Origin: Symbioplanes lichenis
GTDB taxonomy: Bacteria > Actinomycetota > Actinomycetes > Mycobacteriales > Micromonosporaceae
Assembly: GCF_030709675.1 (NCBI RefSeq)
Contig: NZ_JAUZQD010000008.1
Coordinates: 62,001 to 126,000, forward strand
DNA: 64,000 nucleotides
Direction of reading: 5' to 3'
Part shown: in pieces, positions 43,031 to 52,452 of the stretch
How positions within the stretch are numbered: the first letter of the stretch is position 1
Layout: each line of letters begins with the position of its first letter
Program-made: the position numbers and the translations under genes
Notes under the pieces: model-generated
Told to the model about the DNA's origin: nothing
The model's input: only the letters and a program-made list of their open reading frames with translations
Databases searched by the model: none

Positions 43031-44188
43031 GTGGATGCGGACAAGCGGGGCGGGGAGATGGCCGGACGCATGATCAACGGTGCGACGGCGCTGGCTGAGC
43101 TGGTTCGGAGCGGGAACGAGGCCGGTGAAGGAGGCGCGCAACGGGCGCTGCCCGTGCTGCCCGCGCTGGGCGGACTGCTGCCCGGGCGGGGGTTGCGCCG
43201 GGGCAGCACCGTGGCGGTCGGCGCGGTGCTCGGCGGTCTCCCGGGGCGGGAGCGGTGGTCCGAGCCGGGGCGGGAGCGGTGGTCCGAGCCGGGACGTGGA
43301 TGGCGGAGCGAGCCCGGGCGCGAGCGATCGTCCGAAGTGGAACAGGCTGGGCGGGCCGAGCCGGGCCGGGAGCGGCAGGCTGGGGCGGGCCGGGAGCGGC
43401 AGGCCGGGGCGGGCCGGGAGGCATGGCAGCGACCGGGGGCGGCTTTTCGGCCGGAGGGGCAGCTGCGGGCGCCGGTGGCCGTGGGGAACACGTCTCTGCT
43501 GCTGGCGTTGCTGGCGGCGGCTTCGGAGGCGGGGTCGTGGTGTGCCGTGGTGGGAGTGCCGGAGCTGGGGGCGGTGGCCGCGGCGGAGAGCGGGATCGCG
43601 CTGGAGCGGCTGGCGCTGGTGCCCAACCCCGGGCCGGAGTGGCCGACGGTGGTGGGGGCGCTGATCGACGGGGTCGACGTGGTGGTGCTCGCGGTGCCCG
43701 GGCCGGTGGCGCCGACCGTGGCGTCGCGGCTGGTGGCGCGGGCGCGGCAGCGGGGGTGCGTGCTGGTGCCGTACGGGCGGTGGGACGGGGCCGACGTCAA
43801 CCTGCAGGTGGTGCGTGGTCAGTGGGAGGGGCTCGGGGAAGGCCACGGGCGGCTGCGGCGGCGCACGGTGACAGTGGTGGCCCGGGGCCGGGGCGCGGCG
43901 GCGCGGCCCAAGGAGCTCACCCTGTGGATGCCGGCGGCGGCGCCCCGGCCCGCGATCCCACCCGTGCCGCAGGACGTGGTCGCCCCGGCGTCCGGTGAAG
44001 AGGTGACCAGGACGCCCGTCGAAGACCTCGCCGGAGCCACTTGGGGAAAGGCGTCCGTCGAAGACCTCGCCGGAGCCACGCCCGTCGCGGCGTCCGGCAC
44101 GGTGGTCGGGGCGGCGGCGTCGTGGGAGGCGTTGCGGGGGAAGGTCCGGCTCGCCACGGTCGACGGGGAGACGGTGGATCCGGCGTGA
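43031..44188 (+). CDS. imuA: ImuA-like RecA-fold mutasome protein with a repeat insertion
   Basis: This 385-residue protein matches the actinobacterial ImuA' family: PALGGLLPGRGLRRGSTVAV, then NTSLLLALLAAASEAGSWCA, VVGVPELGAVAAAESGIALE, and QLR-like C-terminal strands (DVVVLAVPGPVAPTVASRL). In mycobacteria ImuA' and ImuB form a mutasome with DnaE2 for translesion synthesis. About 75 residues of tandem repeats (GRERWSEP and GRERQAGA units) are inserted between the VAVGA strand and the GNTSLLL helix, exactly where the phosphate-binding loop belongs. The GTG at 43031 is uncertain; ATG at 43058 is an alternative. The end overlaps imuB in GTGA. Confidence 0.82.
   Translation: MDADKRGGEMAGRMINGATALAELVRSGNEAGEGGAQRALPVLPALGGLLPGRGLRRGSTVAVGAVLGGLPGRERWSEPGRERWSEPGRGWRSEPGRERSSEVEQAGRAEPGRERQAGAGRERQAGAGREAWQRPGAAFRPEGQLRAPVAVGNTSLLLALLAAASEAGSWCAVVGVPELGAVAAAESGIALERLALVPNPGPEWPTVVGALIDGVDVVVLAVPGPVAPTVASRLVARARQRGCVLVPYGRWDGADVNLQVVRGQWEGLGEGHGRLRRRTVTVVARGRGAAARPKELTLWMPAAAPRPAIPPVPQDVVAPASGEEVTRTPVEDLAGATWGKASVEDLAGATPVAASGTVVGAAASWEALRGKVRLATVDGETVDPA
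43243..43440 (+). repeat. In-frame 24-bp repeats inside imuA
   Basis: Units such as CGGGAGCGGTGGTCCGAGCC and CGGGAGCGGCAGGC recur every 24 bp (8 codons) with degenerate copies between them. The array is in frame and lengthens the ImuA protein. Confidence 0.75.
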
Positions 44189-45924
44189 GCGGGACCGTGG
44201 GCGAAGCCGGGCGCGGCAGGGCGCCGGGCGCGGCGGGCGGGCCGCGTACGTTGCTGGTGTGGTGTCCTGACTGGCCGGTGGTGGCGGCCGAGATGGTGGA
44301 CGGGGTCGGGGCGGACGGGCCGGTGGCCGTGCTGCGGGCGAACCGGGTGGTGGCGTGTTCGGAGGCCGCTCGGGCGGACGGGGTGCGGCAGGGGCTGCGG
44401 CGGCGGGAGGCGCAGAGCCGGTGTCCGGGGCTGACCGTGGTGGAGTTCGACGCGGGGCGGGACGCGCGGGCGTTCGAGCTGGTGGTGGCGGCGGTCGAGG
44501 AGGTCGCGGCCGGCGTGGAGGTGGTGCGGCCGGGGGCCTGTGCGGTCGCGGCCCGGGGGCCGGCCCGGTACTTCGGGGGTGAGGAGCTCGCCGCCGAGCG
44601 GATCGTCGAGCAGATCGCGCAGGCGTGCTCGGTGGAGGCGCAGGTGGGGATCGCCGAGGGGGTCTTCGCGGCGGGGCTGGCCGCGCGGACCGGGGTGATC
44701 GTCGAGGCGGGGCGGACCACGGCGTTCCTCGAGCGGGTGACCGTCGACGCGCTGGAGCGGCCGGAGCTGGCCGATCTGCTGCGCCGGCTCGGGGTGAAGA
44801 CGCTGGGGGAGTTCGCGGCGTTGCCGGCCGGGGACGTGCTGACGCGGTTCGGGTTCGACGGGGCGCTGGCGCACCGGCTGGCGGGCGGGCTCGACCATCG
44901 GCCGCTGGCGGTGCGGCAGCCGCCGCCGGACCTGGAGGTCACCGGCACGTACGAGGACGATCCCCTCGACCGGGTCGACGTCGCCGCGTTCGCGGGGCGG
45001 GCGCTGGCCGAGCGGCTGCACGAGCGGCTGGCCGCGTACGGGCTGGCGTGCACCCGGCTCGGCATCGAGGCGATCACCGCCGACGGGCAGGAGCTGCACC
45101 GGGTGTGGCGGCACGACGGGCTGCTCGACGCGGCCGCGATCGCCGAGCGGGTGCGCTGGCAGCTGGACGGCTGGCTGACCGGTGGCCGTCGGCAGGACAG
45201 AAGGCCGACTGCGGGTCTCGTACGGCTGCGCCTGGTCCCGGACGGTGTCATCGTCCACCTCGGACTCCAGCCGGGGCTCTGGGGCGACGCCGGCGCGGAA
45301 CGTGAGCGGGCGCACCGGGCGCTGAGCCGGGTCCAGGGCCTGCTCGGACCCGACGCGGTGCTCACGGCGGTGGCGGCCGGCGGCCGGTCGGCGGGCGACC
45401 GGGTCCGCTTCGTCCCGTGGGGCGACGAACGCGAGCCGGCCCGCCCCGGCGCGGCTCCCGAGCGGGGCATCCCCGTGGCAGAGCACGAGCCGGCGCTGGA
45501 AGGAGCGTCAGAAAAAGAGGTGGAAGGGCGCGAGCCGGCCGCCCGCCCGAGAGATATGAGCAGAAAGCGGAAACAGAAACAAATGTCCGAATCGCCAGCG
45601 CCCCCGTGGCCGGGGAAACTACCCGCGCCCGCGCCCGCACTGGTACTCCCGCAGCCGGCTCCTGCCGTCGTCCGGGACGAGGACGGCAACACGGTGGGCG
45701 TGAGTGCGCGGCTGCAAATAACCGGGGCGCCGCGGGTGCTGACGCTCGGGCCCGAGGAGCTGGAGATCACCGGCTGGGCCGGGCCGTGGCCGGTGGACGA
45801 GCGCTGGTGGGCTCCGGCCGAGGCCGGGCGCCGGGCACGGTTCCAGATGGCGGTCGCGGACGGGCGCGCCTTTCTTCTGTCCCTGAGCGGCGGTCACTGG
45901 GCCGTGGAAGCGATATACGACTGA
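44185..45924 (+). CDS. imuB: ImuB, inactive Y-family polymerase-like mutasome subunit
   Basis: This 579-residue protein has the Y-family polymerase fold (LLVWCPDWPVVAAEMVDGVG at the N-terminus, VVACSEAARADGVRQGL, then the helix-hairpin region LLRRLGVKTLGEFAALPAGD) but lacks the catalytic Asp-Glu residues of DinB, as expected for ImuB. QPGLWG near residue 362 stands where mycobacterial ImuB has its clamp-binding QLPLWG. A charged low-complexity linker (about residues 415-490) leads to a C-terminal DUF6504-like domain. It bridges DnaE2, ImuA and the clamp. The GTG overlaps the imuA stop. Confidence 0.88.
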   Translation: MSGTVGEAGRGRAPGAAGGPRTLLVWCPDWPVVAAEMVDGVGADGPVAVLRANRVVACSEAARADGVRQGLRRREAQSRCPGLTVVEFDAGRDARAFELVVAAVEEVAAGVEVVRPGACAVAARGPARYFGGEELAAERIVEQIAQACSVEAQVGIAEGVFAAGLAARTGVIVEAGRTTAFLERVTVDALERPELADLLRRLGVKTLGEFAALPAGDVLTRFGFDGALAHRLAGGLDHRPLAVRQPPPDLEVTGTYEDDPLDRVDVAAFAGRALAERLHERLAAYGLACTRLGIEAITADGQELHRVWRHDGLLDAAAIAERVRWQLDGWLTGGRRQDRRPTAGLVRLRLVPDGVIVHLGLQPGLWGDAGAERERAHRALSRVQGLLGPDAVLTAVAAGGRSAGDRVRFVPWGDEREPARPGAAPERGIPVAEHEPALEGASEKEVEGREPAARPRDMSRKRKQKQMSESPAPPWPGKLPAPAPALVLPQPAPAVVRDEDGNTVGVSARLQITGAPRVLTLGPEELEITGWAGPWPVDERWWAPAEAGRRARFQMAVADGRAFLLSLSGGHWAVEAIYD

Positions 45925-48900
45925 TGAGTTTTCACAATCCCGACATCTCGTGGGGCGAGCTGGAGAGCAAGCTCACGGGCAAGCGTCACCTGCACGTCGT
46001 CGATCCGCTCGCGGTGGACGGCGACGGCGGGGACTCGCCGGCGTGGTCGCGCAAACGGCAGCCGTACGAGGCTCCCGCTTTCGTCAAGAAGGCCACCGCC
46101 GAGCCGTACGCGGAGCTGCACTGTCACTCGAATTTCAGCTTTCTCGACGGGGCGAGCCACCCCGAGGAGCTGGCCGAGGAGGCGGCGCGGCTCGGGCTGA
46201 CCGGGCTCGCGGTGACCGATCACGACGGGTTCTACGGGGTGGTGCGCTTCTCGCAGGCGGCGCGGGAGCTGGGGCTGCCGACGATCTTCGGGGCGGAGCT
46301 GTCGCTCGGGCTCACCAAGCCGCAGAACGGGGCGGCCGATCCGGAGGGCACGCACCTGCTGGCCCTCGCGCACGGCACCGAGGGGTACGCCCGCCTGGCC
46401 CGGACGATCTCGCGCGCGCAGCTGGACGGGGGCGAGAAGGGCCGCCCGGCGTACAAAAGCCTGGAAGAGCTCGCGGAAGTCTTGAGAGACCACGTCCTGG
46501 TCCTGACCGGTTGCCGCAAGGGCAGTGTGCCGCAAGCGCTGGCGCAGAACGGCGTGGAAGCTGCGGCCTACGAGCTGGACAGGCTCATCGACCTCTTCGA
46601 CCGCGCCAACGTCGTCGTCGAGCTGACCGCGCACGGCAACCCGGACGACGACGACCGCAACGATGTCTTGTACGAGCTCGCTCGCAGCCGCCGCGTCGAA
46701 GTGGTCGCCACCGGCAACGTGCACTACGCGACCCCGGGCCGGCGGCGGCTCGCGACCACGCTGGCGGCGGTCCGGGCGCGGCGCAGTCTCGACGAGATGG
46801 ACGGCTGGCTGCCCGCGGCGGGGACGGCCCACCTGCGCAGCGGTGCGGAGATGCGGCGGCTGTTCGCGGCGTACCCGGGTGCGGTGGAGAACGCCGCGAT
46901 GTACGGCCGGGAGCTCGCCTTCGACCTCAACCTCGTGGCGCCGAAGCTGCCCGACTTCCCGATCCCGGAGCCCGGGCACACCGAGATGAGCTGGCTGCGC
47001 GAGCTGACCATGCGCGGCGCCCGCGAGCGCTACGGGCCGCCCCAGGCCCATCCCAGGGCGTACGAGCAGATCGAGCACGAGCTCCGCATGATCGAGGAGC
47101 TGGACTTCCCGGGCTACTTCCTCGTGGTGTACGACATCGTGCGCTTCTGCCGCGACAACAAGATCTACTGTCAGGGGCGGGGCTCGGCCGCGAACTCGGC
47201 GGTCTGTTACGCGCTGCGGATCACCAATGTGGACGCCGTGGAGTACGACCTGCTCTTCGAGCGGTTCCTCGCCCCGGAGCGCGACGGGCCGCCGGACATC
47301 GACGTGGACATCGAGTCGGACCAGCGCGAGAAGGTCATCCAGTACGTCTACGACAAGCACGGCCGCGAGCACGCCGCTCAGGTCGCCAATGTCATCTCCT
47401 ACCGGCCCCGGTCGGCCGTACGGGACATGGCCAAGGCTTTTGGATTCTCGCCCGGGCAGCAGGACGCGTGGAGCAAGCAGATCGACCGGTGGGGCAGTGT
47501 CGCCGCGGTCGACGTGGAGGACATCCCGGCGCACGTGGTCGACTTCGCCAACCAGGTGCAGAGCTTCCCGCGGCACCTGGGCATCCACTCCGGCGGCATG
47601 GTGATCTGCGACCGGCCGATCATCGAGGTGTGCCCGGTGGAGTGGGGGCGGATGCCCGGCCGCTCGGTGCTGCAGTGGGACAAGGACGACTGCGCGGCGA
47701 TCGAGCTCGTCAAGTTCGACCTGCTCGGGCTGGGGATGCTGTCGGCGCTGCACTACGCGTACGACATGATCGAGCTGGAGCTGGACCTCGGCGACATGCG
47801 GCTGGACGATCCGGAGATCTACGAGATGCTCCAGCGTGCCGATTCCGTCGGGGTCTTCCAGGTCGAGAGCCGCGCGCAGATGGCGACCCTGCCGAGGCTC
47901 AAGCCGGACAAGTTCTACGACCTCGTCGTCGAGGTGGCGCTGATCCGGCCGGGGCCGATCCAGGGCGGCTCGGTCCACCCGTACATCAGACGAAAAAACG
48001 GACTCGAGGCGCCGACCGTCCCCCATCCGTTGATGGCGAATGCCTTGGCCAAGACGCTCGGCGTGCCGCTGTTCCAGGAGCAGCTCATGCAGCTGGCGAT
48101 CGACGTCGCGGGGTTCGACCCGGCCGAGGCCGATCAGCTCAGACGGGCGATGGGATCCAAGCGGTCGACCGAGAAGATGGAACAGATCCGGCAAAGGCTC
48201 TATGAGGGCATGGCTGAACGAGGCATCACCGGCGACCTGGCCGACGAGATGTTTCACAAGCTGTCGTCGTTCGCCAACTACGGCTTCCCCGAGAGCCACG
48301 CGATGAGCTTCGCCTATCTCGTCTACGCGAGCGCGTGGCTGAAGAGATATCACCCCGCCCCCTTCTGCGCGGCGCTGCTCAACGCCCAGCCGATGGGCTT
48401 CTACTCGCCGCAGTCGCTGGTCGACGACGCCCGCCGCCACGGGGTCGAGGTGCGCCGCCCCGACATCAACCTCAGCGACGCCCTGGCCACCCTCGAGTCC
48501 GACGAGAGGACGAGGTGGGGCTCGGGGCCGGAGGAGCCGCCGCACATGTGGGGACTGGGCGGGCCGGCCGTACGCATGGGCTTGTCGAGCGTGCGCACCC
48601 TCGGCGCCGACCTGGCGGAGAAGATCGAACACGAGAGGCGCGCCGGGGGTCCGTACCGGGACATGACAGATCTCGCGCGGCGGACCGGGTGCTCGACCGC
48701 CCACCTGGAGGCGCTCGCCACCGCCGATGCCTTCGCGGGTTTCGGCCTGTCGCGCCGCGAGGCGCTGTGGGCGGCGGGCGCGGCGGCGCAGGACCGGCCC
48801 GACCGGCTGCCGGGCACGGTCACCGGTACGGGTGCTCCCGCGCTCCCCGGCATGGAGGACGTCGACAAGCTCGTGGCGGACGTGTGGGCGACCGGCCTGT

Positions 48901-49268
48901 CCCCGGACGCGCATCCGGCGCAGTTCCTCCGCGCGGAGCTGGAACGGCAGGGCGCGCTGCCCGTCGCCCGGGTCGGCCAGGTGACGTCGGGCACCCGGAT
49001 CCGGGTCGGCGGCATCGTCACGCACCGGCAGCGACCGGCGACCGCGGGCGGGGTGACGTTCGTCAACCTGGAGGACGAGACCGGGATGCTCAACGTCACC
49101 TGCTCGCCGGGGCTGTGGCAGCGCTATCGCCGGGTGGCGCGGACCAGCTCGGCGCTGCTGGTGCGCGGGATCCTCGAGAAGACCGCGGAGGGCGTGCTGA
49201 ACCTGGTCGCCGACCGGCTGGAGACACTCACACCACCGGTGACGCCGGCGTCCCGGGATTTTCGGTGA
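45924..49268 (+). CDS. dnaE2: Error-prone DNA polymerase DnaE2
   Basis: This 1114-residue C-family polymerase lacks the full metal set of replicative DnaE1 and works in SOS mutagenesis. The PHP domain starts with ELHCHSNFSFLDGASHPEEL (about residue 65); the polymerase palm has GRGSAANSAVCYAL and the catalytic Asp pair in GPPDIDVDIESD (about residue 455), with the third in ELVKFDLLGLGML. HhH and OB-fold segments close the protein (RVGGIVTHRQRPATAGG, TFVNLEDETGMLNV). The ATG shares one base with the imuB stop. Length is normal for DnaE2. Confidence 0.95.
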   Translation: MSFHNPDISWGELESKLTGKRHLHVVDPLAVDGDGGDSPAWSRKRQPYEAPAFVKKATAEPYAELHCHSNFSFLDGASHPEELAEEAARLGLTGLAVTDHDGFYGVVRFSQAARELGLPTIFGAELSLGLTKPQNGAADPEGTHLLALAHGTEGYARLARTISRAQLDGGEKGRPAYKSLEELAEVLRDHVLVLTGCRKGSVPQALAQNGVEAAAYELDRLIDLFDRANVVVELTAHGNPDDDDRNDVLYELARSRRVEVVATGNVHYATPGRRRLATTLAAVRARRSLDEMDGWLPAAGTAHLRSGAEMRRLFAAYPGAVENAAMYGRELAFDLNLVAPKLPDFPIPEPGHTEMSWLRELTMRGARERYGPPQAHPRAYEQIEHELRMIEELDFPGYFLVVYDIVRFCRDNKIYCQGRGSAANSAVCYALRITNVDAVEYDLLFERFLAPERDGPPDIDVDIESDQREKVIQYVYDKHGREHAAQVANVISYRPRSAVRDMAKAFGFSPGQQDAWSKQIDRWGSVAAVDVEDIPAHVVDFANQVQSFPRHLGIHSGGMVICDRPIIEVCPVEWGRMPGRSVLQWDKDDCAAIELVKFDLLGLGMLSALHYAYDMIELELDLGDMRLDDPEIYEMLQRADSVGVFQVESRAQMATLPRLKPDKFYDLVVEVALIRPGPIQGGSVHPYIRRKNGLEAPTVPHPLMANALAKTLGVPLFQEQLMQLAIDVAGFDPAEADQLRRAMGSKRSTEKMEQIRQRLYEGMAERGITGDLADEMFHKLSSFANYGFPESHAMSFAYLVYASAWLKRYHPAPFCAALLNAQPMGFYSPQSLVDDARRHGVEVRRPDINLSDALATLESDERTRWGSGPEEPPHMWGLGGPAVRMGLSSVRTLGADLAEKIEHERRAGGPYRDMTDLARRTGCSTAHLEALATADAFAGFGLSRREALWAAGAAAQDRPDRLPGTVTGTGAPALPGMEDVDKLVADVWATGLSPDAHPAQFLRAELERQGALPVARVGQVTSGTRIRVGGIVTHRQRPATAGGVTFVNLEDETGMLNVTCSPGLWQRYRRVARTSSALLVRGILEKTAEGVLNLVADRLETLTPPVTPASRDFR

Positions 49269-49340
49269 TTATTCCCTTACAGCACCTTTTGTGGCGTACA
49301 CCGTTAGCCGGGGTGAAGACCACGTCGAGGGAGTGACACC

Positions 49341-49712
49341 ATGATCCGCAGCCTGAGCCTGTCCGCCGTCCTGCTGGCGCTCGCCGCGAGTCCCGCCGCC
49401 GCCGCGAAGGCCGGGGAGAGCCGGCTGGAGCTGAGCTACACCGCCGCGGCGGGCTACGCGGGCGCGGTCGAGCTGCGCTGCAAGCCGGCCGCCGGCGCGC
49501 ACCCGCGGAAGAAGACGGCGTGCCAGGAGCTCACCGCGGCGAAGGGCAACCCGGCGAAGCTCAAGCCGCGCGCGGGCATGTGCACGATGCAGTACGACCC
49601 GGTGACCGCCACGGTCCGGGGCACGTGGCGGGGCGGACAGGTGGCCTGGTCGAAGACCTTCGGCAACGCGTGCGCGATGCGCCTGGCCATGGGAGATGTC
49701 ATGGCATTCTGA
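49341..49712 (+). CDS. Streptomyces subtilisin inhibitor (SSI) family protein
   Basis: This 123-residue secreted protein has a signal peptide (LSLSAVLLALAASPAAAA) and the SSI fold with four Cys (47, 61, 81, 111) that should form the two standard disulfides. The reactive loop reads CTMQYDPVT, so P1 is Met83 as in the classical inhibitor and P1' is Gln instead of the usual Val. It should inhibit subtilisin-like serine proteases outside the cell. The ATG follows GAGGGAG. A 1083-residue subtilase gene lies 3.2 kb downstream, which may be a target or an unrelated neighbour. Confidence 0.9.
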   Translation: MIRSLSLSAVLLALAASPAAAAKAGESRLELSYTAAAGYAGAVELRCKPAAGAHPRKKTACQELTAAKGNPAKLKPRAGMCTMQYDPVTATVRGTWRGGQVAWSKTFGNACAMRLAMGDVMAF

Positions 49713-49760
49713 TGACAAAGCGCCCTACTGACCTTGGGGGCCGGCTCCTAGCATCGATGC

Positions 49761-51356
49761 ATGTCCACAACGGAGCGGACCGACGTCGAGCAGGCGCTGC
49801 TCGGCGGCACCACCTATCGCAGCCTCGGCGAGCAGCGTCTCTCGCCGCAGGAGGAGCGCTTCGAGCGAGCCCGGCGCACGGCGGGCTTCGTCCTCGCCCC
49901 GCTCGTGACCCTCGTCTTCCTCGCCCTGCCGCTGGACCTGCCGCCCAGCGAGCAGACCCTGGCCGGCATCCTGCTCGGCGTCATCGTCGCGTGGGTCACC
50001 GAGCCCGTCCCGATCCCGGTCGGCGGCCTGATCGGGGTCGCGCTGATCGTCCTGCTCGGGGTGGCGCCGGCGGCCGACGTGCTGGCGCCCTTCGGCTCGT
50101 CCACCGTCTTCACGTTCATCGGCGCGTTCATCCTCGCGCAGGCGATGCTCAAGCACGGCCTGGCCCGGCGCTTCGCGTTCCGGCTGCTGTCGGTGCCGGG
50201 CGTCGGCCGCTCCACCACCCGGGTGATCATCGCCTTCGGCGTCATCACCTGCTGCCTGTCCGCCTTCGTCTCCAACACCGCCACCGTCGCGATGCTCCTG
50301 CCGACCGCGCTCGGCATCCTCACCGTCATCGCCAAGCTGCTGCAGGAGCGCGGCCACGTCGCCGGCGCCTTCGACCCGACGCGGCTGCGGGTGGGCGCGG
50401 CGTTGCTGCTCATGCTCGCGTACGGGGCCAGCGTCGGCGGGCTCCTGACGCCGGTCGGCAGCCCGCCCAACCTCATCGGGCGGGGCCTGATCGAGGAGGC
50501 GACCGGTGAGCGCATCTCGTTCGCGGAGTGGTCGGCCGTGGCGGCGCCGATCTGCCTGGCCATGTTCGTCGTGCTGGCCGTGGTCCTGCTGCTGCTCAAC
50601 AAGCCGGAGATCAGGCGCATCGACGGCGTCGAGGAATACGTCGCCGCCGAGCGGGCGAAGCTGGGCCCGATGTCGCGCGCGGAGCGCAACACCCTCGTCG
50701 CCTTCGCCGTCACCGTCGCCCTCTGGATCACCCCGGGCATCGTCGCGCTGATCGCGGGCAGTGACTCGGCGGCCTACGACACGGTCAGCGGCCGCCTCAA
50801 CGAGGGCATCGTGGCGGTGCTCGGCGCCTCGCTGCTCTTCCTGCTGCCGACGGCCTGGGGCGAGCGCAAGTTCACGCTGGACTGGAGCGACGCCGCGCGC
50901 ATCGACTGGGGCACGATCCTGCTCTTCGGCACCGGCATCATCTTCGGCTCGCTGCTGGCCGACACCGGGCTGGCCGAGCGGATCGGCAAGTCCAGCGCCG
51001 ACGTGCTCGGGCTCTCCAGCACCTTCGCGGTCACGGCCTTCGCGGTCCTGCTGGCCATCCTGATCTCCGAGACCACCAGCAACACGGCCTCGGCCGCGGT
51101 GGTCGTGCCCATCATCATCCCGATCGCGGCCGCCACCGGGATCGACCCGCTGGTGCCGGCGCTGGCCGCGACCTTCGCCGCGTCCTTCGGCTTCATGCTG
51201 CCGGTCTCCACGCCGCAGAATGCCGTGGTCTACGGCTCCGGCGCCGTGCCGATCACCACGATGATCCGGTCCGGGGCGTCCTTCGACGTGCTCGGCGCCG
51301 CGCTGATCCTCCTGCTGCTGCCGCTCATGGTGGCCCTCGTCGGGCTGGGCGGCTGA
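49761..51356 (+). CDS. SLC13/DASS-family anion or dicarboxylate transporter
   Basis: This 531-residue membrane protein has about twelve helices and the twin substrate/sodium-binding motifs of the family: SAFVSNTATVAMLLPTALGI in the first half and SETTSNTASAAVVVPIIIPI in the second. It should import di- or tricarboxylates such as malate, succinate or tartrate with Na+. The next gene begins one base after its stop and encodes a tartrate/malate-type dehydrogenase, which supports a hydroxy-dicarboxylate as substrate. The N-terminal 35 residues are polar and cytoplasmic. Confidence 0.9.
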   Translation: MSTTERTDVEQALLGGTTYRSLGEQRLSPQEERFERARRTAGFVLAPLVTLVFLALPLDLPPSEQTLAGILLGVIVAWVTEPVPIPVGGLIGVALIVLLGVAPAADVLAPFGSSTVFTFIGAFILAQAMLKHGLARRFAFRLLSVPGVGRSTTRVIIAFGVITCCLSAFVSNTATVAMLLPTALGILTVIAKLLQERGHVAGAFDPTRLRVGAALLLMLAYGASVGGLLTPVGSPPNLIGRGLIEEATGERISFAEWSAVAAPICLAMFVVLAVVLLLLNKPEIRRIDGVEEYVAAERAKLGPMSRAERNTLVAFAVTVALWITPGIVALIAGSDSAAYDTVSGRLNEGIVAVLGASLLFLLPTAWGERKFTLDWSDAARIDWGTILLFGTGIIFGSLLADTGLAERIGKSSADVLGLSSTFAVTAFAVLLAILISETTSNTASAAVVVPIIIPIAAATGIDPLVPALAATFAASFGFMLPVSTPQNAVVYGSGAVPITTMIRSGASFDVLGAALILLLLPLMVALVGLGG

Positions 51357-51357
51357 C

Positions 51358-52452
51358 ATGGCGGCTGACCCAGCGGCCGGCGTGGCGCGGATCGCGGTGA
51401 TCCCCGGCGACGGGATCGGCGTCGAGGTCACCGCGGCGGCGCGGGAGGTGCTCGACGCGGTGGCCGCCAAGCACGAGCTCGGCCTGGCCTACGACGAGTT
51501 CGACTGGTCGTGCCGCCGCTATGCCGAGCACGGCGCGATGATGCCGTCCGACGGGCTGGAGACGCTGCGGCGCTACGACGCGATCCTGCTCGGGGCGGTG
51601 GGCTGGCCGGGCGTCCCCGACCACGTCTCGCTCTGGGGTCTGCTGATCCCGATCCGGCGCACGTTCCGCCAGTTCGTCAACCTGCGGCCGATCCGCACGT
51701 TCGCCGGCCTGGTGAGCCCGGTGCGCGACGCGGTCGCCGACTTCGTGGTGGTGCGCGAAAATGTCGAGGGCGAATACAGCGAGGTCGGCGGCCGGATGAA
51801 CCGAGGCTTCCCGGACGAGTTCGCCGTGCAGGAGTCGGTGTTCAGCCGGGCCGGGGTGTCGCGGATCGCCGACTTCGCGTTCGGGCTGGCGCGCACCCGT
51901 CGCTCCTACGTGACGTCGGCCACCAAGTCCAACGGCATCGTGCACACCATGCCGTTCTGGGACGAGGTCGTGGCCCAGCGCGCGGCCGCCCACCCGGACG
52001 TGCGCTGGGACGCCGAGCACATCGACGCCCTGGCCGCGAAGCTCGTCCTGCAGCCGGAGCGGTTCGACGTCATCGTGGCGTCCAATCTTTTCGGCGACAT
52101 TCTCAGCGATCTGGCCGCCGCGGTGGCCGGCAGCATCGGCATCGCGCCGTCGGCCAACCTCGACCCGACGCGGGCCGGGCCGTCCATGTTCGAGCCGGTG
52201 CACGGGTCGGCGCCCGACATCGCGGGCAAGGGCATCGCCAACCCGGTCGGCGCGGTCTGGTCGGCCGCGCTGATGCTCGAGCACCTCGGCCACGCGGACG
52301 CGGCGGCGGACGTGCTGGCGGCCATCGAGACCACGCTCGCCGGGCCGGACACCCGGACCGCCGACCTGGGCGGGACGGCGGACACCGGCACGGTCGTGCG
52401 TGCCCTCGTGTCCGAAATAGGTCGCGCGGCCGGCCGGCCGCCGGTGCGGTGA
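51358..52452 (+). CDS. Tartrate/D-malate dehydrogenase (isocitrate/isopropylmalate dehydrogenase family)
   Basis: This 364-residue metal- and NAD-dependent beta-decarboxylating dehydrogenase has RIAVIPGDGIGVEVTAAARE at the N-terminus, LRPIRTFAG, VVVRENVEGEYSEVGGR, the catalytic Lys in SATKSNGIVHTMPFWDEV, and SNLFGDILSDLAAAVAGSIG with MFEPVHGSAPDIAGKGIANP. The RENVEGEYSEVGG stretch is typical of tartrate dehydrogenase/D-malate dehydrogenase rather than LeuB. It is coupled to the dicarboxylate transporter, so uptake and oxidation of tartrate or D-malate is the likely pathway. Isopropylmalate activity cannot be excluded from sequence alone. Confidence 0.88.
   Translation: MAADPAAGVARIAVIPGDGIGVEVTAAAREVLDAVAAKHELGLAYDEFDWSCRRYAEHGAMMPSDGLETLRRYDAILLGAVGWPGVPDHVSLWGLLIPIRRTFRQFVNLRPIRTFAGLVSPVRDAVADFVVVRENVEGEYSEVGGRMNRGFPDEFAVQESVFSRAGVSRIADFAFGLARTRRSYVTSATKSNGIVHTMPFWDEVVAQRAAAHPDVRWDAEHIDALAAKLVLQPERFDVIVASNLFGDILSDLAAAVAGSIGIAPSANLDPTRAGPSMFEPVHGSAPDIAGKGIANPVGAVWSAALMLEHLGHADAAADVLAAIETTLAGPDTRTADLGGTADTGTVVRALVSEIGRAAGRPPVR

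Noticed and set aside
44185..45924. Calling this a second active DinB polymerase
   Set aside because: The catalytic acidic residues are missing and the neighbours are ImuA and DnaE2, so ImuB fits better.
45894..49025. 1043-codon minus-strand frame opposite dnaE2
   Set aside because: No recognisable domain; the plus strand encodes a complete DnaE2.
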